51,823 nucleotides of DNA, taken from NCBI GenBank assembly GCA_027943245.1, contig JANDJZ010000287.1, positions 1-51,823 on the forward strand, given 5' to 3'. The stretch comes from Acanthamoeba sp. SK_2022b (lineage: Eukaryota > Discosea > Longamoebia > Acanthamoebidae). A model generated the notes under the pieces. It was not told the DNA's origin. It worked only from the letters and a program-made list of their open reading frames with translations, and searched no databases. Positions 12,468-21,408 of the stretch are shown piece by piece. Position numbers and translations under genes: made by a program. Every line of letters starts with the position of its first letter. Position 1 is the first letter of the stretch.

Positions 12468-13359
12468 CGCGTGTGCGCAGAGAGTGCGACTGCTCACCTC
12501 GGTCGAGGCCTGTAAGAAATTCCTGAGGCTCACCAAGCGATGGACCGAGCCCATCCTCGTCCGCAGCCTGCGGGACCGGCCACCGCTCTACTGGCACGCC
12601 ACGATGGACAGCAAGGCACCGCCCCCCGCCCCTCCCCCCTCGCATCTCTCTCTCTCTCTCTCTCTCAGAGGCCAAGGCTAAGGCGCCGCGTCAACGCGTC
12701 CAGATGTCGCTGGCCAAGCCCAAGGTCGAGGCGGCGGGCAACGAGTCGATGATGGAGGACTCGTCGGTCTCCATCGACCCCGTGAAGTCAGAGACCGGCG
12801 CCAGCGAGGACGAGCTCACCATCCAATCCCTGCCCGCAGGTGTCGTGTCTCTCGCTCTCTCCTCTCTCTCTCTCCCTCCCCCCCCCCGTTGCGCAGTGCA
12901 CCACCTCACACCGAATCCTTTGCCGCCTGCCTGCCTGCCGCAGAGGTGATGATGCAGATCGTGGGCTACATGGACGCCAAGCACGTGCTGCAGTCGGTGA
13001 GCCTCGTCAATCGCGCGTTCCACAGCTTCTCCAACGGTATCGCCTTCACCCACCACACAACCAACGAATCTCGTGTCCTCTCCTCCCTCCCCCCAACCTT
13101 GGACTGCGCGCGCGCTCACTCGCTCCTGTGTCACCGCCGTCGGTGATGGCAGACGACCTGCTGTGGAAGACCTACTTTCGGCGCTTCTGCGGCTCGCTCG
13201 TCTACTCGGTCGAGGAGGCGGCGTGGGACGCCCTGCCCAGCCAGTTCGGATCGTGGAAGGAGGCCCTGGCCACCACCAACGCCATGTGCTTCTTCCGGTT
13301 TGCTCCCCCTCCCCCTCTCCCGCCACCACTTACCACCCTCCTCGAGCTCACCTCTCACG

Positions 13360-13419
<60 letters not shown>

Positions 13420-13966
13420 GTGTGTGCAGCTGCACGTATTGTGGCAAGAGGCAGACCAACAGCACTGCCGGCCGGCTGCTGGGTTGCATCGTGTGCGACA
13501 AGTGCGAGAGCACTCCCTACTGCCCCTCGCTCATCTCCAGGTGCTGCTAATCCCCTCCTCTTTCCCGGAGTCGAGGAGTGTTGGCGATGGCCCTTGCAAG
13601 GTTGCCCTGTGGCCGATTGCTGACTGGATGGTGGATGGATGGGCGTGCAGGACGCGCGCCTCGAAGCGGTTCGGGCTGAAGGACCAGGAGCTGGTGGCGT
13701 CGCCACTGCGTCGGCTGACCAAGTACAACATGCACGCCAACGTGGTGCGCTGGTTCATCCTCGACGAGGTGGCCTCCTACGCCAGGTCGCTCAAGCGCGG
13801 GCCGGCGGGGAGGGCCAAGACGGTGCTTGTGCTCAGCGAAGAGGAAGTGGAGGAGGGGGATGAGGGAGACTATGATGAAGAGCCCGTGCCGTTCCTCCTG
13901 CAGGACCTCATTGACGATGATGACAACGACGATGATTTCCAGCTCTACCATGTCATTGATGAATAG
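10936..13966 (+). CDS. F-box protein with Lys/acid-rich N-terminus and XPA-like zinc module
   Basis: Probable SCF ubiquitin-ligase adaptor. The N-terminal 200 residues alternate acidic and lysine-rich blocks, suggesting nuclear localisation. A middle region (from [17 protein letters not shown] to [10 protein letters not shown]) is unrecognised. An F-box follows, split by an intron: [19 protein letters not shown] ... VNRAFHSF ... [12 protein letters not shown]. Then comes a CxxC...CxxC module (CTYCGK ... CIVCDKCE) and [13 protein letters not shown], as in F-box proteins carrying an XPA C-terminal-like domain. The tail is acidic. About ten exons; introns at 11838-11993, 12160-12300, 12360-12480 and 13300-13430 contain long (TG)n. 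The intron starting near 12607 uses a GC donor. I start at the ATG at 10936, where the acidic protein begins; an in-frame ATG at 10807 would add 43 residues of different character. Confidence 0.8.
11925..11971. repeat. (TG)n in F-box gene intron
   Basis: Lies within the intron 11838-11993. Confidence 0.95.
12219..12299. repeat. (TG)n in F-box gene intron
   Basis: Runs almost to the acceptor TAG at 12300, replacing the usual pyrimidine tract. Confidence 0.95.
12414..12470. repeat. (TG)n in F-box gene intron
   Basis: Lies just before the acceptor at 12480. Confidence 0.95.
13361..13428. repeat. (TG)n in F-box gene intron
   Basis: Directly upstream of the acceptor preceding the CTYCGK exon. 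Confidence 0.95.
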
Positions 13967-14029
13967 TAGAGCAAGCAAGAACAATATGTGGCCATTTTTT
14001 GAGTGTAGCGAGCAGGCAAGTGTAAAAAG

Positions 14030-14964
14030 CATGCTTTCCTTTTTTAAGAGAGTAAAGCAAGGACAAGCCTGCATAGCTGCTGGCATTCATTGTCACAACA
14101 TCTTACCTGCACAACATGCAAAAGGCACAGTGTGGTCTGTTCACACAAGGCCCCAGGCAGCACCTGGAATCTGTGAGGCAAGTGCTTGTGGATTGCTTCA
14201 TTTCAACACCCCATCTTGACATCTCTGTTTGAGGTATGAGCTGCAGCTGTGGATGAGAAGCATGACAAGACAGGTCCATCACCTGCCTCAATGTTTGCTC
14301 ACTCTCAGCCATACCTTGCAAGCAACTTCCATGCTCTACACAAACAAATGGCATCTGATGAGCGTTGCTTGGCCTGATGGCCAATTGGAAACACTTTATA
14401 TGAGTGTAAACCCCTTCCAAACCAGGCACAGCATCAATCTAATTCTTTTCTTTAGGGATGCTTACATTCAGAAGCTAATTCATCTGCTCCACTCCATCCC
14501 CTCGCTTCTCTCCTGTGTACAAGACGCAAGGCTGCTACTCCACTCCATTTTATGTGCAGCTCAAGGAGGTAGGCTTGTTTGCTTTCCTCTACTCACGCTC
14601 ACTTGCTCCTCTCTTCTGTGCACAGCTTCACATGCATTCGTTTGTGCAGTCCTGGCAGACAAACTTCATTGCCAAGATCATGTCCCCACTCATCCTCGGC
14701 ATCATTATGGTACGGCTTTCTGTCAAAGGCTTCCACTGCGTTCTGGTCGCAGGCCTGTGGGCTGACCTTCTTGGTACAGATCACCACACCTGCACACACC
14801 ACACCAGACACGCACATGGCACTCTTGACGGTGGTGCATACTTCGGCGATGACTTTCACGACAGCAAGTGGGCAGGGAGAGCGAGTGGTAAAGGAGTTGA
14901 TGGCGAACTGGGTCGAGGTGGGTCAGCTGCTCCTGGGCGGGCGAAGAGGAAGTGTGAAATAAGA
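14030..14964 (+). pseudogene. Decayed, CpG-depleted copy of unknown membrane-protein gene 'X'
   Basis: Tandem copy of the gene at 15456-16970, starting just after the F-box stop. The opening exon (14118-14220) matches the other copy but frameshifts to a stop. CpG sites of the other copy are repeatedly TG or CA here. Later exons look better kept: GCYSTPFYVQLKE, then LHMHSFVQSWQTNFIAKI with a hydrophobic run MSPLILGIIM, then ACGLTFL, DTHMALLTVVHTSAM and KELMANWVEVGQLLLGG before a stop near 14964. Introns with GTAGGC and GTACGG donors are still visible. This 3' part preserves a membrane-anchored C-terminus that is broken in the other copy. Function unknown. Confidence 0.6.
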
Positions 14965-15039
14965 GGGCGCATCTCGTACGGCCGAGCAATAAGTGGAGGT
15001 TGTCGCAAGGGGGAGCATGAGTGACGGGATGTGGTCATC

Positions 15040-15210
15040 TTGTGCACGCTCACGCGCTGCGCACACACTTGTGCAGTTTCCCTGAGAAACAGGAAAGAAG
15101 CGATCACGCACCACACCCCAGACAACAGCCAGCACCACCGTGTGGAAAATAGTGATGAAGTGCAAGCGAAGGGCAAAGAAAGAGTCGACGATGGTCCGGA
15201 CTGACTCGAC
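15040..15210. repeat. Shared ~180-bp module, copy 1
   Basis: Nearly the same sequence occurs at 17180-17370. Shared landmarks are the TGTGCACGCTC start, ACAGGAAAGAAGCGATCACG, the GAAAATAGTGATGAAGTGCA stretch and AAGAAAGAGTCGAC. Here it is followed by a piece of the F-box gene; in copy 2 by the ubiquitin-like/E2-like gene. It probably marks the 3' flank of gene X that was carried along in the tandem duplication. Confidence 0.7.
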
Positions 15211-15225
15211 AATTTGTCAGCTTTT

Positions 15226-15375
15226 TTCGCCTGAGGGACGAGGAGCTGGTGGCGTCGCCGCTGCGTCGGCTGACCAAGTACAACATGCACGCCAACGTGG
15301 TGCGTTGGTTCATCCTCGGCGAGGTGGCCTCCTACGCCAGGTCTCGCAGCGCGGGAGCGCTGCCTCCTAAAAAGC
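15226..15375 (+). pseudogene. Fragment of the F-box gene's last exon
   Basis: A copy of 13672-13790, encoding [18 protein letters not shown] ... [12 protein letters not shown]. It is joined by an internal deletion directly to the AAGCATGCTTTCC sequence that follows the F-box gene at 14028. No promoter, start or other exon is present, so it is a duplication relic. It shows that the duplicated unit ran from the F-box 3' end into gene X. Confidence 0.8.
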
Positions 15376-15455
15376 ATGCTTTCCTTTTTTAAGAGAATAA
15401 AGAAAGGACGAGCCCGCGCAATGCCATAGTCACATCATCTTGCCTGCTACACAAC

Positions 15456-16970
15456 ATGCGGAAGGCACTGCGCGGTCTGTTCACGCAAGGCCCCAGGCAG
15501 CGCCCGGAATCTGCAAGGCAAGTGCTTGTGGATTGCTGTCTTCACTTCAACAACCCCCCCATCTTGACATCTCCGTTCGAGGCAAGAGCCGCAGCTGTGG
15601 ATGAGAAGCATGACAAGACAGGTATGTCAGTTGGTGCAGAATAGCTGTTCAAGCATTAACTTTATATGGCAGTTCAACTCCTCCAACAGGTGCATGCTGA
15701 ACTCAAGGCATCCCGTGAAGACCGTGCCGCGATCCGCAAAGAAGTTGATTTGATCCACAACATCTTCGATTTGCGTGAGTATGCGACCTTTACTGAGAAA
15801 GAGTTTATCAAGTATCTCTACGCCAACTCTGGACTCTGCCCCCCTGGGAGAAATGCGATACGACTTCATGAGATCTTCCAGCCGCAGAATTCAGCGACTT
15901 ACACAGCGATCTCCAAGCACTTCGACATCGACCAAGTAAAACTGATCTCCAACAATCTGCGCAGCATACGTCAGCCCGCCTCAACATTCGCTCACTCTCG
16001 GCCATACCTTGAGAGCACCTTCCATGCTCTACACGAACAACTCGCGTCTGACGTCGTTGAGGAGCTTCAACCTGCAGTTGCTGCCCATTTCCGTGGCCTG
16101 ATGGCCAATTGGAAACACGATTACATACGTATGCCCCTTCCAAACCAGACACAGCATCAATCTAATTCTTTTCTTTAGGGATGCTTACATTCAAGAGCTA
16201 ATCCATCTGCTCCGCTATGTCTCCTCGCTTCTCTCCTGTGCCTGTACATGTGTATCTAAAGCTGTTATTTGTAAGCGAGCAAGTCCCGTTGTCCCAGCGA
16301 TCGTTTCTTGAAGGCAAACCCTTGGGCTCGGTTGCCCACCGAGCCTGCAGGCGTGGAGCTGTTCGCATGGCTGGAAGTGCTAAAGGCCTGCAGGCTGCTG
16401 AGGGCGGTGGGCCGACGGTCCACCAAGCGAGGAGAGGTGGCGAGGCGGTAGCGGCTGGATGGCGTTTGGTCAGAAGAAGCATCGGCTAGGCCGATCTGCC
16501 ATCACAGTCGCAGCAGGGCTTTCCAACGCCGCCACGCATTCAGCGCCTCCAGCTTCTTTAAGACAGTACGCTTTCCGCCTTGCTGTCGTGCTCACTGCAC
16601 TGGTACTCATCTCCTCTCCTCTCTGCCAGCGCTTGAGCGTGGTGGGATTTACAGGGTGAGCAAAACGACTCTTCAGGGTGTCTGTGCGAGAAGTGGAAGC
16701 AGATGAAGGCCAAGATGCAAGGCCGCTACTCCACTCCATTTGATGTGCAGCTCGAGGTAGGCCTGTGGAGAGAGTGCCGTTTGTTGTTTGCTTTCCTCTC
16801 CTCACTCGCTCCTCTCCTCTCCTCTGTGCACAGCTTCTCGTGCGTTCGTTTGTGCAGTACTGGCGGACCCCGCCTGACTGCATCGCCAAGATCTTGTCCC
16901 CCTTATTCTCGGCATCATTATGGTACGGCTTTCTGTCGAAGGCTTCCACTGCGTTCTGGTCGCAGTGAGC
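15456..16970 (+). CDS. Unknown protein X (helical, C-terminal membrane segment), probably disrupted
   Basis: I do not recognise this gene. Exon 1 (15456-15620, starting MRKALRGLFTQGPRQRPE) splices through GTATGT...GGCAG to VQLLQQVHAELKASREDR, a charged helical region with FTEKEFIKYLY and HFDIDQVKLISNNLRSI. A donor near 16129 leads to a roughly 40-residue exon (DAYIQELIHLL). After an interruption at 16290-16490 that derives from the neighbouring E2-like gene, the exons KMQGRYSTPFDVQLE and LLVRSFVQYWRTPPDC resume. The last intron-like stretch ends against a TGA at about 16966. The CpG content is normal, unlike the first copy. Either a recently broken gene or one with splicing I have not resolved. 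Confidence 0.5.
16290..16482 (+). pseudogene. Rearranged fragment of the E2-like gene inside gene X
   Basis: Matches two parts of 18305-18610: CCAGCGATCGTTTCT, then GGGCTCGGTTG with CACCGAGCCTG, GGCGTGGAGCTGTTC, and GAGGCGGTAGCGGCTGGA. The sequence between is deleted relative to the intact gene. No reading frame of its own. Confidence 0.75.
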
Positions 16971-17176
16971 TCACCCAATCGTTTATGCACGGGGCAGGGC
17001 ACGTTGTTCTTGCAAATGGACAACCACCTGTAGGGCAGCCTCTATCTACTTCGCATTGTGTCTACGGCACCAAGCCGAGACCCCAAGGCCTGCAGGCTGA
17101 CCTTCTAGGTACGGATCACCACACCTGCACACACCGCCACTACACACCAGACACGCACGTGGGCACAGATCACTGA

Positions 17177-18883
17177 ATGAGGGCCTGTGCACGCTCGCAC
17201 GCGCCGCGCGCGCACACACACACGCACTCACCATGTTGTGCAGGCTCCCCGAGGGACAGGAAAGAAGCGATCACGCACCAGACAACAGGCAGCCAGCACC
17301 ACCGAGTGGAAAATAGTGATGAAGTGCAAGCGAAGGGCAAAGAAAGAGTCGACAATGGTCCAGACGTCGGCCATTGGCAGCTTCTTTTCTTCTTGGTCTT
17401 TTGGCCGTTGGGCAAGAGCGCTGCCCACGTCGTGCTTGAGCCCGTGCAACTGAGCGACACCGTGGGCGACGTGGTGCGGCGGGTGGCGCGGGCCCGCCCG
17501 GGCCTCGACAAGTGGCAGCTGCGCCTGGTGGCCCACGGCCGCCGGTTCGGTCTCGACCAGGACAGTCTCACCCTCGCCCAATGCGGCATCGTATTCTCCG
17601 ACAATAACAACGAGAGCGACAGCGGAGGCCCCGAACGACGACCACGACAAGAAGGGGAGGATGCCGAGCAGAGCGACGTGGCGTGGGCCGACGCCGAGGT
17701 GACGCTGCTCTTGATTGCGCGTCACACATGCGTGTGGGACATGCCCGTGGCCGCGCGCGACCCCACCAGGGCCGTCCCGATGCCGGCCGCCAGGATGGCC
17801 GCACGACGCGTCAAGGCCAACTTGGCTCGCATGGTCCGTGTGCTCTGGGCGATTGGCAAGGCCTGCCTCTGCTTAGGGGCAAGCCTTCGTTTGTGTGTGC
17901 GTGGGGCGGGGGCGGGTAAGGGCAGACGAAGCGCTGTGCCGAGCAAGGCCGACGGCCATGGTTCGAGGTGCGGCCGGAGCCCGGCGACTTGCCGACGGTC
18001 TACCACGTCACCCTGCTCGGCTTCGAGAACACTCCATACGAAGGTATCAGGAGGAAAGTTCGTGGTCGAGGTTGTGATCCCGCAGGACTACCCGTTCGGT
18101 TGCCCGCGCCTGCGCATGCGCACGCCGATGTACCACCCGACGGTCAAGGCCAACGGCGCGATCGCAGTCCTCACGCTGACCAATGGCCAAGCTGCCGCCG
18201 CCGTGCCCGCCGGCGACTCCGTGGATGACTTGGCCGGCGCCACCGAGAAGGCGAGCGCGGCCGAGTGGACGGCCACCGTAGTCGATTCCACCCAGTATTG
18301 GTCGCCCCAGCGATCGTTTCTCGAAGTGGTGGAGCTGGTGCACCGCCAGCTGTGCCACGATCGACCGTGGTCGCCCCTGTTTGATGTCGTGTGCGGGTAC
18401 CGCCCCGAGGAGTGGAGCGGGCGCGGCCTCCTGGACGCGCGGCGCCGGCCAAACCCTCGGGCTCGGTTGTCCACCGAGCCTGAGGGAGGCGTGGAGCTGT
18501 TCACACGGCTGGGAGTGCTGAAGACCCGCGGGGCCACCGAGGGCAGTGGAGCGACGGTCCACGAATCGACGACGGGCGGCGAGGCGGTGGCGGCTGGACG
18601 GCGTTTGGTCGAGGACAAGGCCAGGGCGCTGACGCGCTTTCACGCCACGGACGGCCACTACACATGGCACGAGCGCGACCACGCGTGGCTGCCACCGGCC
18701 CTGAGGCAAGACGTGATGCTCCTTCTCCTGGTGACCCGCCGCCTGGGGATGATGGCTGGGCCGGCGCATCGGCTGCTGCCGGAGGAGCTGGTGCGACTGA
18801 TCGTGCAGGCCCTGGCACGGCTTCACCACGACGAGACCAAGCATGTCGTGTGGTGGCCTCTCGACAAGCACCATAAAGGCTGA
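17177..18883 (+). CDS. Ubiquitin-like domain plus E2/UEV-like domain protein
   Basis: The frame is open for 568 codons. A ubiquitin-like fold is visible from about 17385 (AAHVVLEPVQLSDTVGDVV ... LRLVAHGRRF ... LTLAQCGIVF). After a variable region comes an E2 fold: FEVRPEPGDLPTVYHVTLLG, FENTPYEG, then FVVEVVIPQDYPFGCPRLRM, MYHPTV and NGAIAVLTL, ending with YWSPQRSFLEVVELVH. The position where active E2 enzymes have the catalytic Cys (after HPN..xxGxIC) reads NGAIAV, so it would be a catalytically dead E2 variant. The first half of the E2 fold is in another frame: the shift lies at GTATCAG (18044-18050), or needs introns near 17890-17940 that I cannot fix. The true start is unclear; the first roughly 65 codons come from the shared module. 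Possibly decaying. Confidence 0.5.
   Translation: MRACARSHAPRAHTHTHSPCCAGSPRDRKEAITHQTTGSQHHRVENSDEVQAKGKERVDNGPDVGHWQLLFFLVFWPLGKSAAHVVLEPVQLSDTVGDVVRRVARARPGLDKWQLRLVAHGRRFGLDQDSLTLAQCGIVFSDNNNESDSGGPERRPRQEGEDAEQSDVAWADAEVTLLLIARHTCVWDMPVAARDPTRAVPMPAARMAARRVKANLARMVRVLWAIGKACLCLGASLRLCVRGAGAGKGRRSAVPSKADGHGSRCGRSPATCRRSTTSPCSASRTLHTKVSGGKFVVEVVIPQDYPFGCPRLRMRTPMYHPTVKANGAIAVLTLTNGQAAAAVPAGDSVDDLAGATEKASAAEWTATVVDSTQYWSPQRSFLEVVELVHRQLCHDRPWSPLFDVVCGYRPEEWSGRGLLDARRRPNPRARLSTEPEGGVELFTRLGVLKTRGATEGSGATVHESTTGGEAVAAGRRLVEDKARALTRFHATDGHYTWHERDHAWLPPALRQDVMLLLLVTRRLGMMAGPAHRLLPEELVRLIVQALARLHHDETKHVVWWPLDKHHKG
17180..17370. repeat. Shared ~180-bp module, copy 2
   Basis: Second copy of the module at 15040-15210, with the same order of landmarks. 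It lies immediately upstream of the ubiquitin-like domain and may supply the 5' region of that gene. A short CA-rich run at 17210-17230 is expanded here. Confidence 0.7.
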
Positions 18884-19049
18884 GCAACTGCAACACTCCA
18901 TCTTCAGCACTCATTGCGACACCCACCCAATCTTTTTCATATAACCACCTCCAAGTTCAAGAGAGGAGATGGATTGGGTGGTGTGATTGTCATGCCAGCC
19001 ATCTCGCAACCATTGGGCATGGAACTGCGCAGCTTTTAGGCTTGTGACC

Positions 19050-19790
19050 ATTCACCTGATGTGTGGAAAGCCTTGTCTCACATCACAGGAACACCATCAG
19101 CATTCTGGAAGAAGTGGAAGACATGGGGTTCAGAGTGGCCAGAGATGTGGTGCATCCAGTTGGCCAACCAAGACTTCCAGTCCCAGGCTTGGTTGAGAAT
19201 GCTCAACTTGGGTGAGGAGCCTGCCAGTGTAGACAGACCGCAAGAACTTGTCCTATGGGCTGTGCAGCAGCAAGCATGTGGATATTGGTCACAGCACCCA
19301 GAGGTGTTCAAGTGGATGGTGATACGACCACCACATGGCATTCTGCTCTACGGTCCGCCAGGCTGCAGCAAGACCCTCATGGTGAAGGCACTCGCCACTG
19401 AATCTGGCGCCAACTTCATCACCGTTAAGGTATGCCCGACATATACACCATGTGCTGAGTCTGCGTGAGAGGGTAGGCTGATGTCCTGCAACGATGCACA
19501 ATCATTGCAGTCACAGGGCCCTGAGCTGTTCAGCAAGTGGGTTGGCGATTCAGAGTGAGCTGTGTGCAAAGTGTTCCTGAAGGCACGCGCTGCAGCTCCC
19601 TGCATTATCTTCTTTGTGCGTCTCCCCCCCCCCTCCCGCCCACCCATTCAATTCCTGACAAGAAGTGGCTCTTTGTCACTAAATTGAGTGTTGCATGGTG
19701 CTGCATAAAGGACAAGATTGACGCACTGGCTGTGCACAGAGGTGGTGGCCCACTGATGGGCGTGAGGCAGAGGATGTGGCAGAGGGTTAT
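19050..19790 (+). pseudogene. Decayed AFG2/SPATA5-like AAA ATPase fragment
   Basis: Remnant of one AAA domain. [18 protein letters not shown] is followed by the Walker [10 protein letters not shown], then [15 protein letters not shown], an intron-like GTATGC...TTGCAG gap, GPELFSKWVGDSE, KARAAAPCIIFF, and after another gap DKIDALAVHRGGG (Walker B region, first Asp pair altered from DEID). GCSKT and the GPELFSKWVGDSE order fit the second AAA domain of CDC48/AFG2-type proteins. Stops interrupt it and there is no second domain. Intron relics show it was copied as DNA, not via mRNA. CpG is strongly reduced. Confidence 0.75.
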
Positions 19791-19799
19791 GGAAGGATA

Positions 19800-21408
19800 G
19801 TGAGGGGCTGCGTTCTCGCTCTGTGTGTACCAGCCTTAACCTCGATAAAATCGCTTACCCCATACACTTGAACTTAACCTCCCCGTTTTTCCGGGCTGTC
19901 CTGCGACTGGGGCTGGTCGCAGAGACTCGAGTCGGGTAGAGGGAAATTCTTGAGTCCCTCCGACCCTCCGTTTGCCCAGTGGTGCTTCAGCATCTGTTTT
20001 CTCCATTTGGAGCTGTTGGGTCTTGTGAAGGTACATTACAGCAGAATATACTAACTTCACTATGCAGAGACATCTGCAATACATGTGCATTAAGAGCAAC
20101 ATCAGCACGGAACTCAACAAGCGAATCAAGAACTACGGTTCGTTTCCCAGTAAGAGCAGCCTCTCAACACGTTTCACACTTCGCAAAGAAAAGCGGAATT
20201 ATTAAAACTCGGGAATGGACAAGTTAAAAATCGGAGGCACATAAAAGAGAACAGCAGAACGAGCAGGGATCAATGCACATAGGGTGTTGGGAAGTGATTA
20301 GGGTGTTGGTTTAGGGTCAGGATTAGGGTTTAGGTTGGGTTTGGGATCGTTTTGGAATTGTGGAAGGGTGCAGAGCACTCTTTCACAATAACCGTCCCGA
20401 TTTTTAACTTGTCCATTTCCGAACTTTCAGCACATCGCGTTGCTCACTGGGGGCGAGTTGGAGAGCCTGCTTAAAGTGATTGAGGTGTGCCAGATGGGCC
20501 TCATTCTGGTCAACGAACTGCGGTGCTGGGAGCTGCACCTCGTTGACTGTAGCTGCCAGCGATGGCCTGAGCCCGATGGATTGATTCCTTCCTGTGACTG
20601 CAGCTCATATTAAGCATATATTAAAAAACAGCTAAACATTCCAACTGCAAAAAACGAGTTCCTGCGTGTCTCCGTTCGCCCAGTGTGGTGGCCATGTGGC
20701 TTATGGTTGCCAGATACTGTAAATATTCGTATGGGTCATCTGAGGGTGCTGTGCGTGAGCACTGGGTGCTGGGGTTGGTGGTGCCCGGCGGCGTGTACAT
20801 TGATGCAAGCCCGCCAGCTGGTCGTGAGAGCCGATACCATGGTTGGAAAGGAGCTCCTGAACATGATTCAGCTCCACACGCAGGTTTAAAAGAGGTTGGT
20901 TAATTGGGAGGAGAAACCTCAGAATAACGCAGTTGTTGTTTACCCCAAGGGTAGATCTGGCAAGGACATGACCTACACGGAACATCGATGATGTGGTATA
21001 ACCTAGTACAAATGTTGAGTACAGCTGTAAGCAACCTGCAAGCGGAATGGTGAAGTCGCGTGGATCCAAATTGAAACCTGTTGAAGAAAGATGTTGCCTG
21101 AGAGAATGACCGCCAGAGGAAGAAAGTCCATGACAAAGAACGAGACCGAGGCCGTCCCACCGCGACCTTTCTTTCTTAAAAATCGATGGGCCCTGGCCGC
21201 GCGGTGCTCAATTTTTTCCAGTTATTTCCAGTTGGGGGAGCTACGTGACAGTCACGGCCCACGGGCACAAAAAAGGCGCCACGCGTCAGCACGGCCGCGA
21301 AGCGCGTTCAGCCAAAAAGGAGAATGGCATAAGGAGGACGCGGAGCGGCCAGCACAGGGCCATTGAAAAAACGTTGTTATCAGCGGTGTAATTTAGAATT
21401 AGCGAGCT
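19800..21408. other. Intergenic region with telomere-like tract and short relics
   Basis: No supported gene. It contains a perfect 7-bp-stem hairpin at about 19902-19922 (CTGCGAC/GTCGCAG), the inverted repeat with telomere-like tract described separately, and a short open stretch at 20433-20613 (LLTGGELESLLKVIEV) with no recognisable family. A GC-rich block at 21170-21370 probably belongs to the promoter of the following gene. Confidence 0.4.
20196..20425. repeat. Inverted repeat flanking a degenerate telomere-like tract
   Basis: The arm GAATGGACAAGTTAAAAATC at about 20211-20230 recurs as its reverse complement around 20397-20420, with one base difference. Between them, 20280-20350 carries repeated TTAGGG-like words: GATTAGGG, GGTTTAGGG, GGATTAGGGTTTAGG. 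Confidence 0.75.

Noticed and set aside
18047..18910. 287-codon minus-strand frame opposite the E2-like gene
   Set aside because: Antisense shadow of GC-rich coding sequence; no motif and no splice logic.
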